A program made the translations under genes and the position numbers. A model generated the notes under the pieces. That model saw nothing but the letters and a program-made list of their open reading frames with translations, ran no database searches and had not been told where the DNA came from. From Paenibacillus sp. UBA6285 (GTDB taxonomy: Bacteria > Bacillota > Bacilli > Paenibacillales > Paenibacillaceae), in contig DJUJ01000017.1 of the NCBI GenBank assembly GCA_002438345.1, forward strand, positions 1-7,073: DNA of 7,073 bases. Direction: 5' to 3'. This document shows, piece by piece, positions 1-5,640 of this stretch. Every line of letters starts with the position of its first letter. Position 1 is the stretch's first letter.

Positions 1-332
1 TCAATACAACGGGCAGCAAAAGTGGCCAGCTTTGTGCCTTTGTTCGGACGGTAGCTCTCGATAGCCTTAATGAGGCCAATGGTTCCGATGGAGATTAAAT
101 CCTCCATGTCTTCTCCGGTATTATCGAATTTTTTTACTATATGGGCTACAAGTCTCAAATTGTGTTCGATAAGTAAATTCCGGGCTTTAGCATCCCCTTC
201 AGCCATCATGCCTAAGTATTTGCTTTCCTCCTGCTCCGAGAGCGGCTGTGGAAATGCGTTGTTCCTTACGTAAGATACCAGCAACGTCAGTTCTTTGATT
301 AGCAACGCGATCGTACTTAAGAATCCAGGCAA
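1..332 (-). CDS. sigK: RNA polymerase sporulation sigma factor sigma-K precursor, N-terminal part (3' end outside the window)
   Basis: Late mother-cell sigma factor that directs spore coat and maturation genes. The reverse strand reads open from a TTG at 332 to the left edge, giving 110 complete codons plus two bases. The first 20 residues form a hydrophobic pro-sequence ending LTLLVS, followed by [11 protein letters not shown]. This matches the B. subtilis pro-sigma-K layout, where SpoIVFB cuts after residue 20. Sigma region 2 follows: [18 protein letters not shown] (about 52-69), [20 protein letters not shown] (about 73-92) and [13 protein letters not shown] at the edge. The TTG start is chosen because no ATG, GTG or other TTG lies in frame between it and the upstream stop, and a GGGAGGTG ribosome binding site sits 8 bases before it. 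Region 4 and the rest of the gene lie outside the window. No internal lesion is seen. The protein family is very sure; the sigma-K assignment over sigma-E rests on the pro-sequence. Confidence 0.95.
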   Translation of the reverse strand, partial: MPGFLSTIALLIKELTLLVSYVRNNAFPQPLSEQEESKYLGMMAEGDAKARNLLIEHNLRLVAHIVKKFDNTGEDMEDLISIGTIGLIKAIESYRPNKGTKLATFAARCI

Positions 333-340
333 CTTGGCGA

Positions 341-348
341 CACCTCCC
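341..348 (-). promoter_or_regulatory. Ribosome binding site of sigK
   Basis: The reverse strand reads GGGAGGTG, a near-consensus Shine-Dalgarno sequence, 8 bases before the TTG at 332. It decides the start of sigK, because no other start codon is in frame between the upstream stop and this TTG. Confidence 0.8.
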
Positions 349-393
349 GCACTTGTACAATGAAACCGATCTGTTAGCCTTACGGGTTCATGG

Positions 394-519
394 TCATCTT
401 ATTGTATGTGGGTAGATGCCTAGAAGTGCATGTACGGGGGAAATTGTACAACCCATGCCTAGTCTCTCAGCTACAGCTTCAATAACGATCTCATCTATCA
501 GCTGCCCGATTAAGTCCAT
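394..519 (-). CDS. Possible 41-residue small protein between clc and sigK (weak)
   Basis: The reverse strand carries an ATG at 519 that overlaps the last bases of the ClC transporter gene and runs to a TGA ending at 394. The product would be 41 residues, beginning [21 protein letters not shown], with a heptad-like spread of I, L and V suggesting a short amphipathic helix. I do not recognise it. Against it: no Shine-Dalgarno sequence precedes the ATG, and its last codons contain the likely sigma-E -10 element of sigK, so that promoter would not transcribe it. It could only be expressed by coupling to clc translation. Treat as unproven. Confidence 0.2.
   Translation of the reverse strand: MDLIGQLIDEIVIEAVAERLGMGCTISPVHALLGIYPHTIR
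401..429 (-). promoter_or_regulatory. Probable sigma-E-type promoter of sigK
   Basis: On the reverse strand CATACAAT (408 to 401) fits the published B. subtilis sigma-E -10 consensus CATACAnT exactly. Fourteen bases upstream is GCACTTC (429 to 423), a weak match to the -35 consensus (about 4 of 7). Transcription would start near 394, about 60 bases before the sigK start codon. In B. subtilis sigK is transcribed by sigma-E with help from SpoIIID, so a strong -10 with a weak -35 is what an activator-dependent promoter would look like. The position and -10 are seen; the sigma-E assignment is inference. Confidence 0.55.
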
Positions 520-2102
520 GTACTTTCGCTTGCAGCAATATGCAAAGATTCTCTAACATCTGAGGCATATCTTTCACCGGTGAGTATAGTCAAATAATCT
601 CCCGCGAGCAGAACAAAATCACCGTTCGGAAGTTTCTCCGCCGAGCCGCGCTTCACGGATACAATCAGACATTGGGCTGGCCACTGATACTCCTTAATGG
701 AGATCCCATCTAACAACGAGCCAGAGTGTATTGGAAACTCAAGTATGATCTTGCCAGATGCTTTTGTTTGAGATTCTGTCTTCTTTCCTTGATGAAGGAA
801 ACGCTCGAGCAGCACTTCGTAAATAGGTTGGGAGCGAAAAAACTCTGCCGTCATATACGCTACAAGACAAACTACGCCCGTAGACAGCAGGTTCGTGAAT
901 GTTCCTGTCATTTCAGTGATTAATATAATTCCCGTTATAGGCGCCTTCAGACTGGCAGTAAGATAACCCGCCATCGCCAATATAAGAAAGCTGCTTTCAC
1001 TGAGTACAGGACCGCCCATCACTCCATTCGCAAGCTTACTGTAAATCACACCTACGATTCCGCCAATCACCAGCATAGGCAGGAATATCCCCCCAGGAGC
1101 GGATGAACCATAACTGATCAAGGTGAACAGAAATTTAACAACCAGAATAAGAACTAAAAGCTTTAATGAAAAGGGACCCGCTACCAGATCATTGATCAGA
1201 TTGTTTCCGCCTCCAAGCACCGAAGGCAGGCATAGCCCAAGTAAGCCGGCCAATAAAAAGGGAATAACAGGTCGGAAGTGTGCAGGCAGCCAGGTTATTT
1301 TTTTGTATAAATCCTGAAAGGCATAGATCCCTTTGTTAAAAACCATTCCCATGACGCCTACAAGAATGCCCAAGAGAATTAAATGATAATACTGTGCAAG
1401 CGGAATCGCCCCAATATTGGAAAAATGAAATACCGGGCTCATGCCAAAAAATTCCTTAGACACAAAATCAGCCATAAGCGATGAGGCCAGCGCGGCAATC
1501 ATGACCAATGGCGAAAAATTCATGTGTACTTCTTCGAGTGCAAAAATGACACCTGCAATCGGCGCATTGAAAGCCGCAGCAAGTCCGGCACTGGCTCCAC
1601 AAGTAATCAGCATATGTGATTCTGTCTTCGTAGTTCGCAATACACGGCTGAAACCCTCCGCAACCAGCGCTCCAATTTGAATAGAAGGACCTTCTCTGCC
1701 TAGAGACAGCCCTGCTCCAATGCTGATCGTCCCCCCGGCAAATTTGGCGATTACTGCTTTCCACCAATTCATTTCTAATCTATTCTGAAGTGTTGCTTTT
1801 ACTTGAGGAATACCACTTCCGGAAATCGCTGGTTGATATTTAACGAGCATACCTGTAAACCATCCCGCTATAGACAGCACAATTAGCCACAAAGGCATCA
1901 GCCATAGATGTTCCAATTGATAACGATAAAAAATAAGAACATGCTCCAAAGCGTATTCCAGCATAAAACGAAACAACACAACAACAATTCCAGATAACAA
2001 TCCAACTGCGATTCCACCTGCTAACAGCCTAAATTTAAAATCAAACCAGGTGTCGAGCAATTTGCGGGTATGATTCTCATTCAATTCGAGGACCTTCTTC
2101 AT
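510..2102 (-). CDS. ClC family H+/Cl- exchange transporter with C-terminal TrkA-C (RCK_C) domain
   Basis: Integral membrane protein of 530 residues, predicted to exchange chloride for protons across the cytoplasmic membrane. The three ClC ion-pathway motifs are present in order: GSGIP (95-99), GREGP (135-139) with gating glutamate E137, and GGIFLP (337-342). The proton-side glutamate equivalent to E. coli E203 is in LEEVH (E191), and the tyrosine equivalent to Y445 is in QPIYE (Y428). Having both glutamates points to an exchanger rather than a passive channel. About 10-12 hydrophobic segments span residues 22-420. Residues about 450-520 resemble a TrkA-C regulatory domain (ending GDYLTILTGE), as in other bacterial ClC proteins with cytosolic tails. 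The ATG at 2102 lacks a ribosome binding site. A TTG at 2084 (codon 7) is preceded 7 bases upstream by AGAAGGT and may be the true start. The gene stands alone, and I see no clear terminator before the sigK promoter. Confidence 0.95.
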   Translation of the reverse strand: MKKVLELNENHTRKLLDTWFDFKFRLLAGGIAVGLLSGIVVVLFRFMLEYALEHVLIFYRYQLEHLWLMPLWLIVLSIAGWFTGMLVKYQPAISGSGIPQVKATLQNRLEMNWWKAVIAKFAGGTISIGAGLSLGREGPSIQIGALVAEGFSRVLRTTKTESHMLITCGASAGLAAAFNAPIAGVIFALEEVHMNFSPLVMIAALASSLMADFVSKEFFGMSPVFHFSNIGAIPLAQYYHLILLGILVGVMGMVFNKGIYAFQDLYKKITWLPAHFRPVIPFLLAGLLGLCLPSVLGGGNNLINDLVAGPFSLKLLVLILVVKFLFTLISYGSSAPGGIFLPMLVIGGIVGVIYSKLANGVMGGPVLSESSFLILAMAGYLTASLKAPITGIILITEMTGTFTNLLSTGVVCLVAYMTAEFFRSQPIYEVLLERFLHQGKKTESQTKASGKIILEFPIHSGSLLDGISIKEYQWPAQCLIVSVKRGSAEKLPNGDFVLLAGDYLTILTGERYASDVRESLHIAASESTWT

Positions 2103-2246
2103 GTGTATTTTTTCACGGCTTACATTTTACTCGTTTAAAAGATATATAGCCAGTGTCCAAAATGTTATATTTTTCACTCTGTTTTCAAACATTTTTTTAA
2201 CATATGGCGATTATAATTAATTCATTCGTCAGAAAGGAAGATTAAT

Positions 2247-2490
2247 ATGGTCAATATACTTGTTGTAGAGGATGATATAAAGCTCATTCAAATTTATTGT
2301 ACATAACTGAACAATAACTCATACGACGCCAAAGGTTGTTTCAACCCGCGTGAGGCATACGATTTGATGAATAACAATCTGTACGACCTTATCATCTCAG
2401 ACATTATGATGCCGGAGATTGATGACTTTGAATTTGCAGAAACGGTGAGAGGGATTAACAAGACTATCCCTATTCTTTTTATAACCGCCC
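2247..2490 (+). pseudogene. Response regulator receiver domain fragment, broken
   Basis: The fragment starts at an ATG preceded by a good ribosome binding site (AAGGAAG, 2234-2240). It reads MVNILVVEDDIKLIQIYCT, then an in-frame TAA at 2304-2306 (codon 20). The same frame continues with clear receiver sequence: YDLIISDIMMPEID, where D52 is the expected phospho-acceptor, and TIPILFITA. A living gene would carry the acidic pair near residue 9, the phospho-aspartate, the switch threonine, a conserved lysine and then a winged-helix DNA-binding domain. Homology stops after ITA near 2486, and the lysine and the whole DNA-binding domain are missing. The usual GF after EID is also altered to DF. From here the sequence passes directly into histidine kinase sequence in another frame. 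It cannot make a working regulator. A TATAAT lies at 2212-2217 but has no -35 at a normal distance. Confidence 0.85.
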
Positions 2491-2649
2491 CTGACAGTTA
2501 TTCAGAGTTATGCCATGGCGCTGCAAAAAGATGATTTACCTAAGGAGCTTCGGAAGGACTACACGGACACCATCATTTCAGCCTCCAAAAAATTATCAAC
2601 GCTGGTGATCAACATCCTGAAGCTGAACAAATTAGAAAATCAGGAGATT
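2486..2649 (+). pseudogene. Histidine kinase fragment (dimerisation/HisKA helices), broken
   Basis: In the frame of the ATG at 2515, but reaching upstream of it, the DNA reads PPLTVIQSYAMALQKDDL, then a run with KDYTDTIISASKKLSTLV and ILKLNKLENQEI. This is the part of a HisKA domain just after the phospho-accepting histidine (normally H-E-x-K/R-T-P-L) plus its second helix. The histidine itself, all sensor and membrane parts, and the whole ATP-binding domain are absent. The fragment begins exactly where the receiver fragment stops and ends near 2649, where permease sequence in another frame takes over. It is probably the kinase partner of the upstream regulator, left after two deletions. A 60-codon open frame from the ATG at 2515 exists but is only this remnant read on into permease DNA. 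Confidence 0.8.
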
Positions 2650-3134
2650 ATCCTTATGCTCAGAAGAATAGCAAAACAAGCCGGGATATATTCATAGCCT
2701 TGATCATCGGAGCTCTGGGACTTAACCTTATCTTATTCTTTTCCCTTACCGTTCTTGGTGTTTACGCTTCTGAACATCAATTTTATGCCGCTTATATTCT
2801 TGCTCAAAAAATTAATATTGCTAATTCTCTGCAACGTATAAGCGCTTATGGCTACAGCATGGATTATCAGCACGTACTTCAAAACAGCAATTTATTACTA
2901 TGCTTTAACATTAGGTACAGCCAAGTTATTTAAACTCAAAAGCCACCGTCCGCTGATCATACCCACTGGATTTTTGTTATTCGGTATGTCACAACTGATT
3001 GCCAAAGAATCATTTTCTATGTAAAGGAAATCCCTACCTACTGGGTAGATTAGGATTTCACCTGTGCATTTGTTCTACCGCTTATATTGCTAATTATGTA
3101 TCATTTTAAGAAACGTCATGCTGCCAAGCTTTAA
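2645..3134 (+). pseudogene. Spore germination permease (GerAB/GerKB family) C-terminal fragment with several lesions
   Basis: GerAB-type proteins are membrane subunits of nutrient germinant receptors, usually about 365 residues. Only about the last 165 are recognisable here, in three frames. The first piece (2646-2840) reads DYPYAQKNSKTSRDIFIALI and on to INIANSLQRI. The second (2842-3012) reads ALMATAWIIS, KTAIYYYALTLGTAKLFKLK, HRPLIIPTGFLLFGMSQL. The third (3015-3134) reads FYVKEIPTYWVD, a TAG at 3051-3053 where tryptophan is expected, then DFTCAFVLPLILL and HFKKRHAAKL with its own TAA. The frame changes fit a 2-base loss near 2840 and loss of one T in the T-run at 3013-3016. The amino-terminal half is missing, replaced by the kinase fragment. 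A terminator follows at 3161. Family identification is by recalled resemblance of the C-terminal end. Confidence 0.8.
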
Positions 3135-3160
3135 ACGACCTCTCTCCCTAAAATAAAAAA

Positions 3161-3178
3161 GACAGCTATTAAGCTGTC
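3161..3178. terminator. Rho-independent terminator, bidirectional
   Basis: GACAGCT and AGCTGTC form a 7-bp stem around an ATTA loop. A run of A lies on the left (3155-3160) and CTTTTGTT on the right, so it can act on both strands. It sits between the end of the germination permease remnant (plus) and the end of the zinc-ribbon gene (minus), which converge here. Confidence 0.8.
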
Positions 3179-3211
3179 CTTTTGTTCATGAACTTTTTGT
3201 ATGCAGTAGGT

Positions 3212-3628
3212 TTATTCCTTCTTATCCAATGTAATCGACGACGATGGTGTTACATCACGAATTGGCTCTTGAGCCGCTTCAAAAGTTGATCCACAACTCG
3301 GACAAAAGCGCGCCTCGATTGCCACATTGCCACCGCATGCTTTACACTGCTTCACATCGGACAACCCAGCGATTTGCGCAAGATTGACCTCGATCTCCGA
3401 TTTCAGTTCAAGAATACGGGAAATATTCTTCTCGATCTGCTCACTCGGCAGTGGTCCTGCTCCTTGAGTTACAGCTTCAAACAACAGTTTACCCATTACC
3501 TGATACTGCTGGTCAATATCATTCTGCTTGCTGTTGTTCTGTAATTTCAATCGATTGATCTCCACCACTGTCTTTGCTTTATTCCCAGCCTCGCTCACGC
3601 CTGCCTTTACCTTGTTAAAAAAGCTCAT
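3212..3628 (-). CDS. Zinc-ribbon protein with N-terminal amphipathic/coiled-coil region, probably membrane-stress related
   Basis: The product is 138 residues. It opens with MSFFNKVKAGVSEAGNKAKT, which looks amphipathic and resembles the start of PspA. A charged helical region follows (about 20-90, with LKLQNNSKQNDIDQQYQVMG and ISRILELKSEIEVNL), likely a coiled coil. The zinc ribbon is CKACGG (C95, C98) with FCPSCG (C109, C112), a CxxC-x10-CxxC knuckle pair that should bind one zinc ion. The tail is polar. There is no signal peptide and no membrane helix, so it is probably cytosolic and may be membrane-associated. The ATG has a purine-rich GGGGG stretch 7 bases upstream. It is divergent from pspC-pspA across 287 bases, suggesting a role in the same response, but this is inference. 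I do not know a gene name for it. Confidence 0.85.
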   Translation of the reverse strand: MSFFNKVKAGVSEAGNKAKTVVEINRLKLQNNSKQNDIDQQYQVMGKLLFEAVTQGAGPLPSEQIEKNISRILELKSEIEVNLAQIAGLSDVKQCKACGGNVAIEARFCPSCGSTFEAAQEPIRDVTPSSSITLDKKE

Positions 3629-3915
3629 GTTTAGCCCCCAATTCCGTAGTAGTCATATATAAGCATATTTCGACACTCCCACAAGTATTCCTTTCTTTAT
3701 TGTACCTAACTTCAACAGCCATTTGTAGTTCATCCATAATCACGAATTTATTTCCCCCGCCTTCCTGCGGGAACGAACCTCGACTCAGGTCTGGTATCTA
3801 AAACCGTCTTCAGGCCGTTTTGCCACATTCAAAAAGGCTTTACAATGAGTACATAAGCAAGCGGGTTGCAAGATTAAATAACAATCACCCCCATAAGAGA
3901 GGATGAAAATAATAA
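3629..3915. other. Divergent intergenic region between the zinc-ribbon gene and pspC
   Basis: This gap must hold the start signals for both flanking genes. It contains a GC-rich patch in otherwise AT-rich DNA: TTCCC-CC-GC (3752-3760) and GCGGGAA (3767-3773) pair into a 7-bp hairpin with a 2-base bulge, followed by smaller inverted repeats to about 3825. No T-run follows the hairpin, so it does not look like a terminator. I see no open frame of note, no tRNA and no sigma-W-type TGAAAC/CGTA pair. Promoters on the minus side are too weak to call. Confidence 0.6.
3820..3846 (+). promoter_or_regulatory. Candidate sigma-A promoter for pspC-pspA
   Basis: TTGCCA (3820-3825, 5 of 6 to TTGACA) and TACAAT (3841-3846, 5 of 6 to TATAAT) are separated by 15 bases, shorter than the ideal 17. 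The start of transcription would be about 63 bases before the pspC ATG. Good hexamers but poor spacing, so this is tentative. Confidence 0.3.
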
Positions 3916-4134
3916 ATGAAAAAATTATATCGTTCCCTAAGTGACAAGAAGATTAGCGGTTTGTGCGGAGGTCTAGCTCGGTACACAGGCATTGACGCAA
4001 CAATCCTACGTCTCATAACTGTTGCAGCAGCATTTTTCAGCTTCGGTACAGTACTTATCTTGTACGTCATCGCCAGCGTCATCGTCCCTAAAGAACCTTT
4101 TAGCAGCTTTTCAGATGGACCTGATTTCTACTAA
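3916..4134 (+). CDS. PspC domain protein
   Basis: A small membrane protein of 72 residues that is essentially one PspC domain. It opens with KKLYRSLSDKKISGLCGGLA, containing the family signature SGLCGGLA (14-21) and the basic, cytosol-facing start. Next come IDATILRLI and one hydrophobic membrane segment at about 32-57 ending VIVPKE, also typical of the family. The tail is short and acidic. In characterised Psp systems PspC senses membrane trouble and contacts PspA; the same is inferred here. GAGAGG (3897-3902) lies 13 bases upstream of the ATG, a rather long gap. The nearer ATG at 3903 is out of frame and leads to an early stop. The gene is followed after 50 bases by pspA in the same direction, so the two are probably one operon. 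Confidence 0.92.
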   Translation: MKKLYRSLSDKKISGLCGGLARYTGIDATILRLITVAAAFFSFGTVLILYVIASVIVPKEPFSSFSDGPDFY

Positions 4135-4184
4135 CAGATCGTCGTCATTCAGCAACAATCAAACATACTAAGGAGAGATAAAAC

Positions 4185-4868
4185 ATGAGTTTATTCAAAA
4201 GAATTTCCACCCTAACCAAACCTGCCCTACACGAAGGTCTGAACAAATTAGAAAACCCGGTGCTACTGACTGGTCAGTATCTACGCGATCTTGAGAACGA
4301 AATAGCTACTGCAGAGCGTAATGAGCGCGATTTGAAGGTTACAGCGAGTGTATTGGAACGTCGCAAACAAGAATATACCCAGTTGGTAGAGCAAAGCGAA
4401 GCCGAAGCCGTTCAATCGGTTGAGCAAGGAAATGAAGAAAGAGCTCGCCTTGCCCTCATGGCGAAGTTACGGTACGTGGAACAGCTGGAAGAGTGCATAA
4501 ATAGCCAGGCACAAACTCAGCAATCTCTGGCAGAGCTGGAGATCAATATCGCTAGAGCTAAGGAAGAGCGTGAACATCTCAAAGCGAAAAGAACCGAACT
4601 TATCGCTCGTGCTCAGCAAGCCACAGAAACACTAAGCTCGGCTCCCCGTAGCAGCAGTGTAAGAGGACCGAATGTGGGTACCGCTTCACGTGGCTTCGAA
4701 CGAATGGAAGAGAAGATTTTTGAGTGGGAAGCATTGGCGGAAAACTCCAAGCATAAATTCAACTCAGGCTCAGGAGTAACTTCATCCATTGATCCCAACA
4801 TCCGTAGTGCTGTTGACGATGAAATTGAACGAATCCGCAACCGGAAAATCAATATTGACAAAAAATAA
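4185..4868 (+). CDS. pspA: PspA/IM30 (Vipp1) family membrane-stress protein
   Basis: The product is 227 residues, the usual length for the PspA/IM30 family of ESCRT-III-like proteins that bind and stabilise stressed membranes. It starts MSLFKRISTLTKPALHEGLN, the amphipathic membrane-binding helix. ENPVLLTGQYLRDLENEI follows, corresponding to the conserved E-x-P-x-x-x-x-x-Q-Y-x-R-x-L-E segment. From about 30 to 150 it is a long, highly charged coiled coil (many E, R, Q, A), then a serine-rich linker (152-162) and a final helical part (about 168-227). There is no signal peptide, so it is a peripheral cytoplasmic membrane protein. A strong AAGGAGAG lies at 4169-4177, 7 bases before the ATG. It probably shares a transcript with pspC upstream. 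A perfect hairpin terminator follows the stop. Confidence 0.93.
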   Translation: MSLFKRISTLTKPALHEGLNKLENPVLLTGQYLRDLENEIATAERNERDLKVTASVLERRKQEYTQLVEQSEAEAVQSVEQGNEERARLALMAKLRYVEQLEECINSQAQTQQSLAELEINIARAKEEREHLKAKRTELIARAQQATETLSSAPRSSSVRGPNVGTASRGFERMEEKIFEWEALAENSKHKFNSGSGVTSSIDPNIRSAVDDEIERIRNRKINIDKK

Positions 4869-4875
4869 ATAGTAT

Positions 4876-4919
4876 AATAAGCCCCTTATTCAGCTACTAA
4901 GCTGAATAAGGGGCTTATT
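4876..4919. terminator. Strong bidirectional terminator between pspA and the alkD-like gene
   Basis: The 19-base arms 4876-4894 and 4901-4919 are perfect inverted repeats (key core AAGCCCCTTATTCAGC) around a 6-base loop TACTAA. The plus strand ends in CTTATTTG and the minus strand continues TATACTATTTATTTTTT. The convergent genes end 8 bases to the left and 4 bases to the right, so one hairpin serves both. Confidence 0.93.
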
Positions 4920-4922
4920 TGT

Positions 4923-5618
4923 CTACCGTCGTTTAACGCTTCTCTTCATCTCACGTATCATTTTTTTGGTTTCCGGATCCACGCGATAAGACTCAGTGAT
5001 TTTCTGCAAAGCCTTGTTATAGGTGAAATCATCTAAGCAATTGGCTCTCAAATAACCTATCGTAGCCGCAGGCAATTTCACATAACACATCGAAAGCGCC
5101 CAAGAAACCGCCATTTTTACATAATACCCTTCATGTCTGACCTTATCGAGAAGTTGTAGAATCTGGTTGATGTACGCCTCTTCGATAAAGAAATTAAGCA
5201 TCATTACTACTGCAAATCGAATCTCATATTCTTTTTCAGATGATAGGTACGGCACTATAAAGTCCCACATCTGTTCTTTATTCTTTAAGGTAAACTTCAG
5301 GCCTGTGCAAAAGCTATCGCATACAGACCAATTATCGATTTTGGGAAAAAAGTTCGCAATATAATGCAGAATTTCTTCAAGATCTGTCTTCACATAACCA
5401 AGCACCATACCTTGCAGCATCACTTCTTCAAAATAATCAGACTCGGCGTGTGCCAGATAGGTTCGCCAATCACCCTTCGCTATTTTTTTGGCAAGCTTAC
5501 GCAGTTCAGGTAACCGCACTCCTATAATATTATGGATCGTCGGAATTAGGGCGGCAGAAAACTTCTGGTAATCCGCATCTGCCAACTCCAATAGCTGTTC
5601 CTTTATTGTTTTGTCCAC
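4923..5618 (-). CDS. AlkD-like DNA alkylation repair glycosylase (HEAT-repeat)
   Basis: The product is 231 residues, close to B. cereus AlkD (about 237). The family removes bulky or charged N3- and N7-alkylpurines using a curved all-helical HEAT-like fold without flipping the base. Alignment by eye places all four key AlkD residues: W97 and D101 in NWSVCDSF (W109/D113 in B. cereus AlkD), R134 in YEIRFAVVM (R148) and W173 in VSWALS (W187). The family's NKALQKITESYRV segment is at 201-213. The GTG start at 5618 is supported by AAGGAG 7 bases upstream. It lies 22 bases after the stop of the AlkA-like gene and is almost surely co-transcribed with it. Catalytic residues look intact; the exact lesion handled cannot be read from sequence. 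Confidence 0.92.
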   Translation of the reverse strand: MDKTIKEQLLELADADYQKFSAALIPTIHNIIGVRLPELRKLAKKIAKGDWRTYLAHAESDYFEEVMLQGMVLGYVKTDLEEILHYIANFFPKIDNWSVCDSFCTGLKFTLKNKEQMWDFIVPYLSSEKEYEIRFAVVMMLNFFIEEAYINQILQLLDKVRHEGYYVKMAVSWALSMCYVKLPAATIGYLRANCLDDFTYNKALQKITESYRVDPETKKMIREMKRSVKRR

Positions 5619-5625
5619 TATAGTG

Positions 5626-5631
5626 CTCCTT
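5626..5631 (-). promoter_or_regulatory. Ribosome binding site of the alkD-like gene
   Basis: The reverse strand reads AAGGAG, 7 bases before GTG at 5618. This sets a GTG start for the alkD-like gene inside the short gap after the alkA-like stop. Confidence 0.8.
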
Positions 5632-5640
5632 GCTAATTAA

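Noticed and set aside
70..273. Plus-strand open frame of 67 codons
   Set aside because: It lies opposite the well-supported sigK frame and has no ribosome binding site or family resemblance.
1468..1767. Minus-strand 99-codon frame inside the ClC gene
   Set aside because: It is another frame of the intact ClC transporter gene; its cysteine-rich product has no recognisable domain.
2197..2217. TTAACA and TATAAT as a promoter for the response regulator remnant
   Set aside because: The hexamers are only about 9 bases apart, far too close, and no good -35 lies at 16-18 bases from TATAAT.
2515..2697. Stand-alone 60-residue gene
   Set aside because: Its sequence is HisKA remnant that continues upstream of the ATG, then reads into permease DNA in the wrong frame.
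2700..2933. Stand-alone 77-residue membrane protein
   Set aside because: It is the first piece of the broken germination permease; homology begins before its start codon and moves to another frame near 2840.
3752..3773. Hairpin as a transcription terminator
   Set aside because: No T-run follows on either strand and no gene ends nearby; it sits between two divergent gene starts.
4613..4861. Minus-strand 82-codon frame under pspA
   Set aside because: It is antisense to the C-terminal part of PspA and shows no domain or ribosome binding site.
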